This document shows positions 44,919 to 52,777 of a stretch of 64,000 nt of DNA, in pieces. The DNA is taken from contig NZ_JABFDH010000001.1 in assembly GCF_013403975.1 (NCBI RefSeq), positions 434,001 to 498,000 of the forward strand, given 5' to 3'. The position numbers and the translations under genes are program-made. This DNA comes from Winogradskyella ursingii (GTDB lineage: Bacteria > Bacteroidota > Bacteroidia > Flavobacteriales > Flavobacteriaceae). Within the stretch, counting starts at the first letter, position 1. The number at the start of each line of letters is the position of its first letter. Below the pieces are notes generated by a model. The model was not told the origin of the DNA, made no database searches, and saw nothing but the letters and a program-made list of their open reading frames with translations.

Positions 44919-45980
44919 ATGACTAACGAAAAGTACATACGGCAAATTTCGCTACCCAATGTGGGCGAGTCTGGACAAGAAAAATTGTCTGAAGCTCGAG
45001 TACTAGTCGTTGGTTGTGGTGGATTAGGTCACGCAGTTTTACCCTATTTGGCATCGTCTGGGATCGGCACTGTTGGTATCATTGATGGAGATACGGTTTC
45101 AAAAAGTAACTTGCATCGTCAGGTTTTGTTTTCTGAAAATGATGTTGGAGAATCTAAAGTTGAAGTTGCTAAAAGTAAACTTGAACAACAGTTTCCAGAG
45201 GTGGAAACTTTAGTTTTAAATGAATTTCTTAACGGTGATAATGCGCTAGATTTATTCAAAAAATTCGATGTTATAATTGATGCGACCGATGCTATCGAAG
45301 TACGTTATTTAATCAATGATGCCTGCGTTTTAACAAAAAAACCTTTCGTTCATGCCTCCGTATATCGTTTTCAATTTCAAGTGGCAACCTTCAATTATAA
45401 AAGTAGCGGAACGTACCGATGCCTCTATCCTAACCCACCGAAAACAGTCCAAAATTGTGCCGAAGCTGGTGTGATGCCATCGACAGTCGCCATGGCTGGT
45501 TTGTATCAAGCCAACGAAGTTTTTAAACTTATTTTGAATATCGGTGATTTGATTCTCGACAAAATGCTTTTAATTGATGCACTCACCAATGAGCAACATC
45601 AATTTCAATATCAAAAAAAGGACATTTCATTTATCACTCAAGATTTTTTCAAAAAGATTTATATTGAAAAAAAGATAAAAACCATCTCGTACAACGAAGC
45701 CAAAAAGCTAGACGGTCTGTTTTTAGACGTGCGTGAAAAAGATGAATTACCAAAATTGGAATTAGAAAATTATATGCAGATTCCGCTTCAAGAATTAGAA
45801 AATAACTGCTCTCAAATTTCAAAAAATCCACCTGTTTTCATTTTTTGTCAAAGTGGAAAACGAAGTGCCAAAGCATTTCAACTATTAAAAGAAAAAGAAT
45901 TTAAAAATGTGTATTGTCTCAGCGATAATGCTCCAGAAATAGAATATGAAGAAAAAGAAAACAGTCTTTATTCAGGGTGA
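44919..45980 (+). CDS. MoeB-like adenylyltransferase fused to a rhodanese domain
   Basis: The 353-residue protein has a ThiF/MoeB domain (about 1-240) with VVGCGGLGHAVLPYLASSG, DGDTVSKSNLHRQ (Mg-ATP region) and NCAEAGV. A rhodanese domain follows (about 255-345) with active-site loop FIFCQSGKRS. It would adenylate and sulfurate the MoaD tail. The zinc cysteines of typical MoeB are missing: TYRC replaces CYRC, and no second CX2C is found. The last 35 bases overlap moaE. Confidence 0.88.
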   Translation: MTNEKYIRQISLPNVGESGQEKLSEARVLVVGCGGLGHAVLPYLASSGIGTVGIIDGDTVSKSNLHRQVLFSENDVGESKVEVAKSKLEQQFPEVETLVLNEFLNGDNALDLFKKFDVIIDATDAIEVRYLINDACVLTKKPFVHASVYRFQFQVATFNYKSSGTYRCLYPNPPKTVQNCAEAGVMPSTVAMAGLYQANEVFKLILNIGDLILDKMLLIDALTNEQHQFQYQKKDISFITQDFFKKIYIEKKIKTISYNEAKKLDGLFLDVREKDELPKLELENYMQIPLQELENNCSQISKNPPVFIFCQSGKRSAKAFQLLKEKEFKNVYCLSDNAPEIEYEEKENSLYSG

Positions 45981-46383
45981 AATTACCTCAGAATTTATAG
46001 CCAACTCAATTGCCAAACATCAAACCAAAACGGAGATTGGCGCGCACAATATTTTTCTGGGTCAAGTGCGAAAGGATACGGTTAAGGATGAAGTGGTGAG
46101 CGCTATAGAGTTTACCTGCTATCAAGATATGGCAGAGCAAAAACTTGATGAGATCAGAGAAGAAACATTTGACAAATACAACCTCACTTGTATGCACATT
46201 TACCACAGTTTGGGTAAAGTAAATGTCGGCGAAGTCTGTATTTTCGTTTTTGTTTCCGCTCCACACCGACCACAAGTTTATGAGGCAACGGAATATATAG
46301 TGAACCGTGTAAAATCTGAAGTGCCAATTTTTGGAAAAGAGCTGTTTGAGACAGGCGCATACCAATGGAAAAAGAATAAATAA
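45946..46383 (+). CDS. moaE: Molybdopterin synthase large subunit
   Basis: The 145-residue protein matches MoaE: GAHNIFLGQVRKDT near 34-47, CYQDMAEQKLDEI, and IYHSLGKVNVGEVCIFVFVSAPHR with the conserved Arg region, then KSEVPIFGKELFE and the active Lys. It takes sulfur from MoaD to convert cyclic pyranopterin monophosphate to molybdopterin. The start is inside the previous gene (35-base overlap), as supported by the good N-terminus and the required Lys-rich lead. Confidence 0.92.
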   Translation: MKKKKTVFIQGEITSEFIANSIAKHQTKTEIGAHNIFLGQVRKDTVKDEVVSAIEFTCYQDMAEQKLDEIREETFDKYNLTCMHIYHSLGKVNVGEVCIFVFVSAPHRPQVYEATEYIVNRVKSEVPIFGKELFETGAYQWKKNK

Positions 46384-47288
46384 TGGTAGATATCACCAAT
46401 AAATCTAACACTTTACGCGCGGCAACTGCCCAAGCGACCGTAAAAGTTAGTAAAAAAGCAACGATAGAGGCGATTAAAAATGATACCGTTCCCAAAGGCA
46501 ATGTATTTGCAATGAGCAAAGCAGCCGGACTTTTGGGCGTGAAAAAAACGCCGGAATTGTTACCTGACTGCCATCCAATGCCCATTGAGTTCACGTCTGT
46601 GGATTACGAAATTTCGGGTCTAGAAATAAAGATCAACATTACCGTCAAGACCATTTATAAAACAGGCGTTGAGGTCGAAGCCATGCACGGAGCAAGCGTC
46701 GTTGCGCTCAATATGTATGATATGTTGAAGCCAATTGACAAAGGCATCGAAATCAATAATATAAAATTGTTAGAAAAAAAAGGTGGAAAATCTTCGTATC
46801 CAGTCAAGGATGTTTCAGGGTTAATAGCGGGAATAATTGTTTGTTCCGATACACTTTCAAAAGGTGAGGGAGAAGATAAATCTGGAAAAGTCATCAAACA
46901 GAAAATGACTGATTTTGGATTAAAAACAACTGAGGTTATTATCATTCAAGATGAGGTTGAAGCCATTCAAAATATTATTAAAAAACAAATTGAAACTTGT
47001 GATGTCATTGTTTTAACGGGAGGAACAGGTTTGTCACCTCGCGATGTGACACCAGAAGCCGTTTTGCCATTGTTGGATAAAAGAATTTCGGGAGCAGAGG
47101 AGACCATTAGAAGATTTGGGCAAAACCGAATGCCTTATGCGATGCTATCGAGAAGTGTAGTGGGTACGATTGGAAAGTGTGTCGTTTTAGCATTGCCAGG
47201 TTCAAGCAAAGGAGTTGCTGAAAGTCTCGATGCCGTATTTCCACATTTATTTCATAGCTTTAAAGTATTAAAAGGAGAACGCCATTAA
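46383..47288 (+). CDS. MoaC-MoaB/MogA fusion protein
   Basis: The 301-residue protein joins MoaC (about 1-136) and a MoaB/MogA domain (about 140-301). MoaC residues are in place: Lys38 of the KGNVFA block, Cys63-His64, Glu97 and Glu99, Asp113 and Lys116, GGKS. The second domain shows GIIVCSDTLSKGEGEDKSG, VLTGGTGLSPRDVTPEA and PGSSKGV. MoaC completes cyclic pyranopterin synthesis with MoaA, and MogA-type domains adenylate molybdopterin. Both overlaps with neighbours are one base. Confidence 0.93.
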   Translation: MVDITNKSNTLRAATAQATVKVSKKATIEAIKNDTVPKGNVFAMSKAAGLLGVKKTPELLPDCHPMPIEFTSVDYEISGLEIKINITVKTIYKTGVEVEAMHGASVVALNMYDMLKPIDKGIEINNIKLLEKKGGKSSYPVKDVSGLIAGIIVCSDTLSKGEGEDKSGKVIKQKMTDFGLKTTEVIIIQDEVEAIQNIIKKQIETCDVIVLTGGTGLSPRDVTPEAVLPLLDKRISGAEETIRRFGQNRMPYAMLSRSVVGTIGKCVVLALPGSSKGVAESLDAVFPHLFHSFKVLKGERH

Positions 47289-48292
47289 TGCAGAATACTT
47301 CGGACATATTAAAGGACAGTTTTGGTCGCCAGCATAACTATTTGCGTATTTCATTAACTGAAAAGTGCAATCTACGTTGCACCTATTGTATGCCTGAAAG
47401 CGGTGTTGCTCTGACACCAAAATCTCAATTGATGACCACAGAAGAAGTCATTGAAATTGCCGAATTATTCGTGAAAAATGGTGTGAATAAAATACGTTTG
47501 ACTGGTGGAGAGCCGCTAATCAGAAAGGATTTTTCAACTGTTTTAGAAGCATTATCCAAAATGCCAGTTCAACTATCGTTGACCACAAACGCTATTTTAG
47601 TAGATAGACATATCGAAACGTTTAAGGCTTGTAGTCTGCAGTCAATCAACGTTAGCTTAGATACGCTGCATATTGAAAAATTTAATCATATCACGAAGCG
47701 AAATCAATTTGATAAAGCGTTTGATAATATTCAGTTGTTGTTAGATGAAGGTTTCAATGTGAAGCTGAATGTAGTATTGATGAAAGACTTTAATGATGAC
47801 GAAATCATCGATTTCATCAACTTTACAAAAGATAAAAATATTACAGTCAGGTTTATAGAATTTATGCCGTTTGATGGCAACCGTTGGGATAAATCGAAAC
47901 TGGTAAGTTTTGAAGAAGTCCTTCAAAAAGTAAATTCACATTTTTCTGAACATGAATTGGAAAGACTTCCGAATGAGGAAAATTTCACGGCGAGAAATTT
48001 CAGAATAAGCAATTATAAAGGGAGTTTCGGTATTATTTCATCTGTGACCAATCCGTTTTGTGATAGTTGTAATCGTATTCGATTAACAGCCAACGGAAAA
48101 TTAAAAAACTGTCTGTTTTCCAATGGTGAAACCGATTTGTTAACAGTTTTTAGGGCAGGCGAATCCATTGAGCCCATAATTCAAAAAACAATCTTGAAAA
48201 AGAAAGCCGTTCGTGCTGGAATGGATACGCTCAAAGATTTTGAGAATTTAAAAAATCACGATAACAGAAGTATGATTACCATTGGTGGTTAA
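47288..48292 (+). CDS. moaA: GTP 3',8-cyclase
   Basis: The 334-residue radical SAM enzyme has CX3CX2C at Cys27, Cys31, Cys34, RLTGGEPLIR, and a C-terminal second cluster NPFCDSCNRIRLT...KNCLF. It ends in ITIGG, the Gly-Gly C-terminus needed for activity. It makes the cyclic GTP precursor handed to MoaC. It overlaps moaC-moaB by one base. Confidence 0.94.
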   Translation: MQNTSDILKDSFGRQHNYLRISLTEKCNLRCTYCMPESGVALTPKSQLMTTEEVIEIAELFVKNGVNKIRLTGGEPLIRKDFSTVLEALSKMPVQLSLTTNAILVDRHIETFKACSLQSINVSLDTLHIEKFNHITKRNQFDKAFDNIQLLLDEGFNVKLNVVLMKDFNDDEIIDFINFTKDKNITVRFIEFMPFDGNRWDKSKLVSFEEVLQKVNSHFSEHELERLPNEENFTARNFRISNYKGSFGIISSVTNPFCDSCNRIRLTANGKLKNCLFSNGETDLLTVFRAGESIEPIIQKTILKKKAVRAGMDTLKDFENLKNHDNRSMITIGG

Positions 48293-48373
48293 AACTATTG
48301 AGTGTTAATGTATTAACAAAATAGAAATTAAACTCTTTAATTTCATAACTTTAAAACAACAAATACAATTCTT

Positions 48374-48835
48374 ATGGCAAGTTTCAATTTAAAGATTAAC
48401 GGCAAATCACGATCCGTTAATGCAGATGAAGACACACCGTTACTTTGGGTGCTTCGGGACGAACTCAATTTAGTCGGCACTAAATTTGGCTGTGGTATTG
48501 GGCAATGTGGTGCATGTACTGTCCACGTAGACGGTGTGGCCACACGAAGTTGTTTATTACCGGCATCTAGGCTTACGGATTCGGAAATTACAACTATTGA
48601 AGGTTTGGCGACAAAGGAATTACACCCAGTCCAAGAAGCTTGGAAAACCTTGGATGTACCACAATGTGGTTATTGCCAAGCCGGACAAATAATGACGGCA
48701 ACATCGTTTCTAAAACAAAATCCTGCACCAAATAACGACGAGATTAGGAACGCCATGCATGGCAATTTATGCAGATGCGCAAGCTACAACCGAATTGAAA
48801 AAGCTGTCGCTTTGGCCGCTAAAAAACTATCTTAA
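48374..48835 (+). CDS. Molybdenum hydroxylase [2Fe-2S] small subunit (IorA-like)
   Basis: The 153-residue protein has the two iron-sulfur domains of the xanthine oxidase family: a plant-ferredoxin cluster CX4CX2C...C (Cys40, Cys45, Cys48, Cys60) and a helical cluster CX2C...CXC (Cys98, Cys101, Cys133, Cys135; motifs QCGYCQ and NLCRC). Electrons move from the Moco subunit encoded next. There is no FAD subunit in the operon, so it is of the IorAB two-subunit type. Confidence 0.92.
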   Translation: MASFNLKINGKSRSVNADEDTPLLWVLRDELNLVGTKFGCGIGQCGACTVHVDGVATRSCLLPASRLTDSEITTIEGLATKELHPVQEAWKTLDVPQCGYCQAGQIMTATSFLKQNPAPNNDEIRNAMHGNLCRCASYNRIEKAVALAAKKLS

Positions 48836-48846
48836 GCCAGACGACC

Positions 48847-51006
48847 ATGGAAAATCAGAACAAAACAACTTTTAGCAGACGAAATTTTATTAAAACTTCT
48901 GCACTTGCCAGTGGAGGTATTTTAATTGGTTTTAATTTTATTACAGCATGTAAAGAAACTGCTACACCACCAGTGGATGTTGCCAATTTAGACTTTAAAG
49001 ATTTTAATGCTTTTATAAAAATTGCAGAAAATGGCTATGTCACTATTTTTTCGCCAAATCCAGAAATTGGTCAAGGTGTAAAAACATCAATGCCCATGAT
49101 TATTGCGGAAGAATTAGATGTGCCTTGGGAGCATGTAACGGTAGCACAAGGTGCGTTGGATAACAAAAATTTTACAAGGCAAGTCGCTGGAGGTAGTCAG
49201 TCAATCAGATTTGGTTGGGATGCCTTAAGACAAACAGGTGCCACTGCCAGACAAATGTTGGTGAATGCGGCTGCGGCAAAATGGGGAATTGATGCGAAAG
49301 ACTGCAAAGTGTCCAATGGAATGATAGATAACGGAAGCGGAGAAACATTTCATTATGGAGATGTGGTCAATGAAGCTGCATTGTTGGAGGTGCCAGAAAA
49401 CGTCACCCTAAAAGATCCAAAGGATTATAAAATTATTGGAAAAGATGCCATTAATGTAGATATCGATAAAATCATAACAGGAGAACCGTTGTTTGGGTTG
49501 GATTATAAAGAAGATGGAATGTTGATCGCTTCTGTACTTCGTCCACCAGCATTTGGTCAAAAATTAGGAAATTTTGATGATGCCAAAGCCCGAAGTGTTT
49601 CTGGTGTAAAAGATGTGGTTAAATTTGGTGATAAAATTGCCGTTTTGGCAACCAATACTTGGGCTGCTATGAAAGGTAAAAAAGCCTTGGAAGCTGAATG
49701 GATGGCTGATGGCAAAATGGAAAATACAGAAGACCACGATAATGAATTGAATAAATTATTGGATTCAAATAAGCTCGATTTGCGACGTGAAGATGGCGAC
49801 GTAAAAAAAGCATTTGCCGAAGCCGATAAAGTGTTGACGAGAACTTACGAATCACCATTTTTACCGCACAACTGTATGGAACCGATGAACTTTTATGCTA
49901 ACGTAACAGCAGATAAAATCCATTTGGTCGGTCCCATCCAAACACCAGCAGGTACGGCCAAACGTATAGTAGATTTAATAGAGCGAAATGAAGAAGACAT
50001 TCATCTGGAAATGACAAGAATGGGTGGTGGTTTTGGAAGACGGCTGTACGGTGATTTTGCACTTGAAGCAGCAGAAATTTCGAATATGGCCAAAAAACCA
50101 GTACAAGTTGTTTTTTCAAGAGAAGATGATATGGCAGCGGGAATTTACAGACCAGCAATTAAATACAGAATTTCGGCATCGGTAAAAGATGGTGAAGTTA
50201 CAGGTTACCATTTAAAAGAAGCTGCTATAAACTCAAATATGTATGGATTAATCCCAAATTTCTTTCCCGCTGGAGCGATTCAAAATTATAAGGTTGAAAC
50301 GGGGAGTTACAACAGTAACATTACTACGGGAGCTTGGCGAGCACCATATACGAATTTCTTGGCGTTTGCGGAACAAAGCTTTTTTGATGAACTGGCAGAG
50401 CTTTTGGAGGTTGATGCTGTAAAATTACGACTGAATTTACTTAAAAACGTGCAACACGGCGCAGACGATAGAATTCAATATTCAGCAGAAAGAATGACGG
50501 ACACTATTAAGCTCGCAGCAGAAAAGAGCAATTGGGGAAAAACAAAGTCTGGAGTCTATCAGGGTTTTGCGGCTTATTACAGTCATAATACCCACGTTGC
50601 AGAAGTAGTTGATGTTGTAATGAAAAACGGAAAACCGACGGTAGATAAAGTTACGGTAGCTGTTGATTGTGGTATAGTGGTGAATCCAACAGGAGCAAAA
50701 AACCAAGTCGAAGGTGGAGTTATCGATGGTATTGGCCATGCTATGTACGGGAATTTTTCATTTGAAAAAGGTAAGCCGAAGGATACCAACTTTAACACTT
50801 ATCGTTTGATAAGAATGAAAGAAACACCAATTGTTGAAACATATTTTGTGGATAATAAATTATCACCTACAGGTTTGGGAGAGCCAGGTCTGCCACCAGC
50901 AGGAGGCGCATTAGCGAATGCAATCAAAGCAGCGACCAATCAACGGTTGTATAATCAGCCTTTTGATAATTATTTAAACCCTATAAATACGGAACTTAAA
51001 ACTTGA
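48847..51006 (+). CDS. Molybdenum hydroxylase large subunit (IorB-like, Tat-exported)
   Basis: The 719-residue protein starts with a twin-arginine signal (SRRNFIK at 10-16), so it is folded with cofactor and exported. The Moco domain shows PNPEIGQGVKTSMPMII, MGGGFGRRL (about 392-400), GAWRAPYTNF and GLGEPGLPPAGG with catalytic Glu near 679. Unlike xanthine dehydrogenase it lacks an FAD domain. The substrate may be an N-heterocycle, aldehyde or nucleobase and cannot be read from sequence. Confidence 0.9.
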   Translation: MENQNKTTFSRRNFIKTSALASGGILIGFNFITACKETATPPVDVANLDFKDFNAFIKIAENGYVTIFSPNPEIGQGVKTSMPMIIAEELDVPWEHVTVAQGALDNKNFTRQVAGGSQSIRFGWDALRQTGATARQMLVNAAAAKWGIDAKDCKVSNGMIDNGSGETFHYGDVVNEAALLEVPENVTLKDPKDYKIIGKDAINVDIDKIITGEPLFGLDYKEDGMLIASVLRPPAFGQKLGNFDDAKARSVSGVKDVVKFGDKIAVLATNTWAAMKGKKALEAEWMADGKMENTEDHDNELNKLLDSNKLDLRREDGDVKKAFAEADKVLTRTYESPFLPHNCMEPMNFYANVTADKIHLVGPIQTPAGTAKRIVDLIERNEEDIHLEMTRMGGGFGRRLYGDFALEAAEISNMAKKPVQVVFSREDDMAAGIYRPAIKYRISASVKDGEVTGYHLKEAAINSNMYGLIPNFFPAGAIQNYKVETGSYNSNITTGAWRAPYTNFLAFAEQSFFDELAELLEVDAVKLRLNLLKNVQHGADDRIQYSAERMTDTIKLAAEKSNWGKTKSGVYQGFAAYYSHNTHVAEVVDVVMKNGKPTVDKVTVAVDCGIVVNPTGAKNQVEGGVIDGIGHAMYGNFSFEKGKPKDTNFNTYRLIRMKETPIVETYFVDNKLSPTGLGEPGLPPAGGALANAIKAATNQRLYNQPFDNYLNPINTELKT

Positions 51007-51033
51007 TTTGAGTAGTATTTTGATAACCTAAAA

Positions 51034-51062
51034 AACCGAATCAAGTTGATTTGGTTTTTTTG
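51034..51062 (+). terminator. Intrinsic terminator of the Moco/hydroxylase operon
   Basis: AACCGAATCAA pairs with TTGATTTGGTT (51034-51056) around a short loop, with one G-T pair, followed by a T-run. Confidence 0.75.
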
Positions 51063-51181
51063 TTTGGAGTGTTTTTCTTATCATCTGAAAAAAGTTGAAT
51101 ATCATCTAAAACTTTCAACGTTTGTGTTTAAGTCTCATTTATATTAATAGTTTTACTTTTTAGAAATATTAAATTTTCAAT

Positions 51182-52198
51182 ATGAAAATATTAGTAACAG
51201 GAGGTTTAGGCTTTATAGGTTCTCACGTTGTGGTTGAGCTTCAAAACGAAGGTTTTGATGTTGTGATTATTGACAATCTCTCAAATTCCTACGAAACGGT
51301 TTTAGACGGTATCAGAAAAATTTCGGGTATAGCACCAAAATTTGAGAAACTCGATTTGAGGGATAAAGCTTTAGTTGAGGATTTTTTTAAGCGTTACGAT
51401 GATATTTCTGGTATTATTCATTTTGCAGCTTCAAAAGCCGTTGGTGAAAGTGTGAAGAATCCACTACTGTATTATGAAAACAATGTCAATAGTTTAGTTT
51501 ATCTGTTGCAACAAATACAACACAAGGATAACGCACACTTTATTTTTAGCTCATCTTGCACGGTTTATGGTCGGGCAGATGAAATGCCAATAACTGAAAA
51601 CGCTCCAATTAAACCAGCCGAGTCTCCCTATGGAAATACCAAGCAGATAGGGGAAGAAATTATTTCGGATACATGTGAAGTTAACGATAATATCAATGCA
51701 ATTGCCTTACGCTATTTCAACCCTATTGGTGCACACGAATCTGTAAATATTGGAGAATTCCCCGTAGGTACACCGCAAAATCTAGTTCCATATATTACAC
51801 AAACAAGTATTGGCTTAAGAAAGCAGCTATCCGTTTTTGGAGACGATTATCCCACTGAAGATGGTACCTGCATTAGGGATTACATACATGTAGTGGATTT
51901 GGCTAAAGCACACGTAGCAGCATTAAACAGATCAATTGCTAAAAAAAATAAAGATAATTATGAGGTCTTCAATATTGGTACAGGAAAAGGTTCTTCGGTA
52001 TTAGATGTTATAAAAGCCTTCGAAAAAATCTCCAATAAAAAATTGAATTATAAAATCGTAGATAGACGTGTTGGAGATGTAGTTTCAGCTTATGCAGATA
52101 CTAAAAAAGCAAATGATGTTTTAGGGTGGAAAGCAAATTTTTCACTAGAGGATGGTTTGCTATCTGCTTGGAAATGGGAACAGAAGATTAGAGGTTAA
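51182..52198 (+). CDS. galE: UDP-glucose 4-epimerase
   Basis: The 338-residue protein has the SDR motif GGLGFIGSHVV at the N-terminus, HFAASKAVGES, SSSCTVYG (catalytic Ser/Thr region), SPYGNTK (Tyr-x-x-x-Lys) and NPIGAHES, IRDYIHVVDLAKAH. The length and these blocks match GalE, which interconverts UDP-glucose and UDP-galactose. It is a single gene with its own leader. Confidence 0.92.
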   Translation: MKILVTGGLGFIGSHVVVELQNEGFDVVIIDNLSNSYETVLDGIRKISGIAPKFEKLDLRDKALVEDFFKRYDDISGIIHFAASKAVGESVKNPLLYYENNVNSLVYLLQQIQHKDNAHFIFSSSCTVYGRADEMPITENAPIKPAESPYGNTKQIGEEIISDTCEVNDNINAIALRYFNPIGAHESVNIGEFPVGTPQNLVPYITQTSIGLRKQLSVFGDDYPTEDGTCIRDYIHVVDLAKAHVAALNRSIAKKNKDNYEVFNIGTGKGSSVLDVIKAFEKISNKKLNYKIVDRRVGDVVSAYADTKKANDVLGWKANFSLEDGLLSAWKWEQKIRG

Positions 52199-52290
52199 TT
52201 TTTTAAAAAGTCAACATCTTCTTTAAAGTAGTTAAGATAAGCATTGAAGATTTGCTAATTTTCGGTGGTAATAATTATAATATTCTAGTT

Positions 52291-52527
52291 ATGAGTAAAG
52301 AAAAGAAGCATGCAGATTTTCAAGACAGATATACTAAATCATCAAATTTTGATAAGAAAACTAAAGGTTCGGAACTAAAACCAGATGGAAAAGGTAATTT
52401 GGTCAAGAAAAAAAAATTAACCAGTCTAAGCGATGGTGAAAAGCAAAATATAGCTAACGCCATGGATCATATGCGCGAAAATATAGAGATGATACCGACT
52501 GGTAAAAAAGAAGAAGAGGAGGAGTAA
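52291..52527 (+). CDS. Small charged hypothetical protein
   Basis: I place the start at the ATG at 52291 (78 residues). An upstream extension would need a TTG and gives an unlikely N-terminus. The protein is Lys- and Glu-rich, with a central KKKKLTSLSDGEKQ and a tail of acidic residues. It has no signal or membrane segment and no family I recognise. Confidence 0.6.
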   Translation: MSKEKKHADFQDRYTKSSNFDKKTKGSELKPDGKGNLVKKKKLTSLSDGEKQNIANAMDHMRENIEMIPTGKKEEEEE

Positions 52528-52550
52528 TTTATTTTAAAACCAAAGGATTA

Positions 52551-52586
52551 ATCAATAGCCCGATTCATTAGAATCGGGCTATTGAT
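52551..52586. terminator. Perfect 16-base hairpin terminator-like element
   Basis: ATCAATAGCCCGATTC (52551-52566) pairs perfectly with GAATCGGGCTATTGAT (52571-52586) across ATTA. The sequence is a close relative of the hairpin before tRNA-Phe at 56601-56630, and its right arm merges with the duplicated tRNA 3' end. No good T-run follows, so it is a transposed copy or remnant of the tRNA terminator. Confidence 0.65.
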
Positions 52587-52602
52587 GGTGGTGCCTCCAG
52601 GA
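52582..52602. repeat. Duplicate of the 3' end of tRNA-Phe
   Basis: The 21 bases 52582-52602 are identical to 56629-56649, which is the 3' end of tRNA-Phe with CCA and part of the T arm. The preceding hairpins also match. The interval is 4.05 kb and contains the secreted-protein gene. This is the pattern of an attachment-site duplication, though no integrase gene is in the interval. Confidence 0.7.
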
Positions 52603-52755
52603 TACTTTACCCAAGGTAATGTGGGAGATATAATGTTAGGCCCACCTTTTCAAAGTTTGATTCCGCTCACAAATTTTGTAGATTCGCAACCCAATTCTAT
52701 TACCATCCAAGAAGAGAATATCAATCTGGAGTATGAGTTCGGTTTAGATTGGTAA
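52585..52755 (+). pseudogene. 56-codon frame fused to the tRNA 3' copy, probable gene fragment
   Basis: From ATG at 52585 the frame reads through the tRNA copy (MVVPPG) and into YFTQGNVGDIMLGPPFQSL, ending in LEYEFGLDW and TAA at 52753. The last residues have the look of a C-terminal beta strand with an aromatic end. The N-terminal codons are just the tRNA copy read as protein. I read it as the 3' tail of a larger gene cut off at the repeat. It has no recognisable family. Confidence 0.45.
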
Positions 52756-52777
52756 ACCCAAATTTACTATAAATGTC

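Noticed and set aside
46184..46594. 136-codon minus-strand frame opposite moaE and moaC-moaB
   Set aside because: It is antisense to two conserved Moco genes; the codon pattern belongs to the plus strand.
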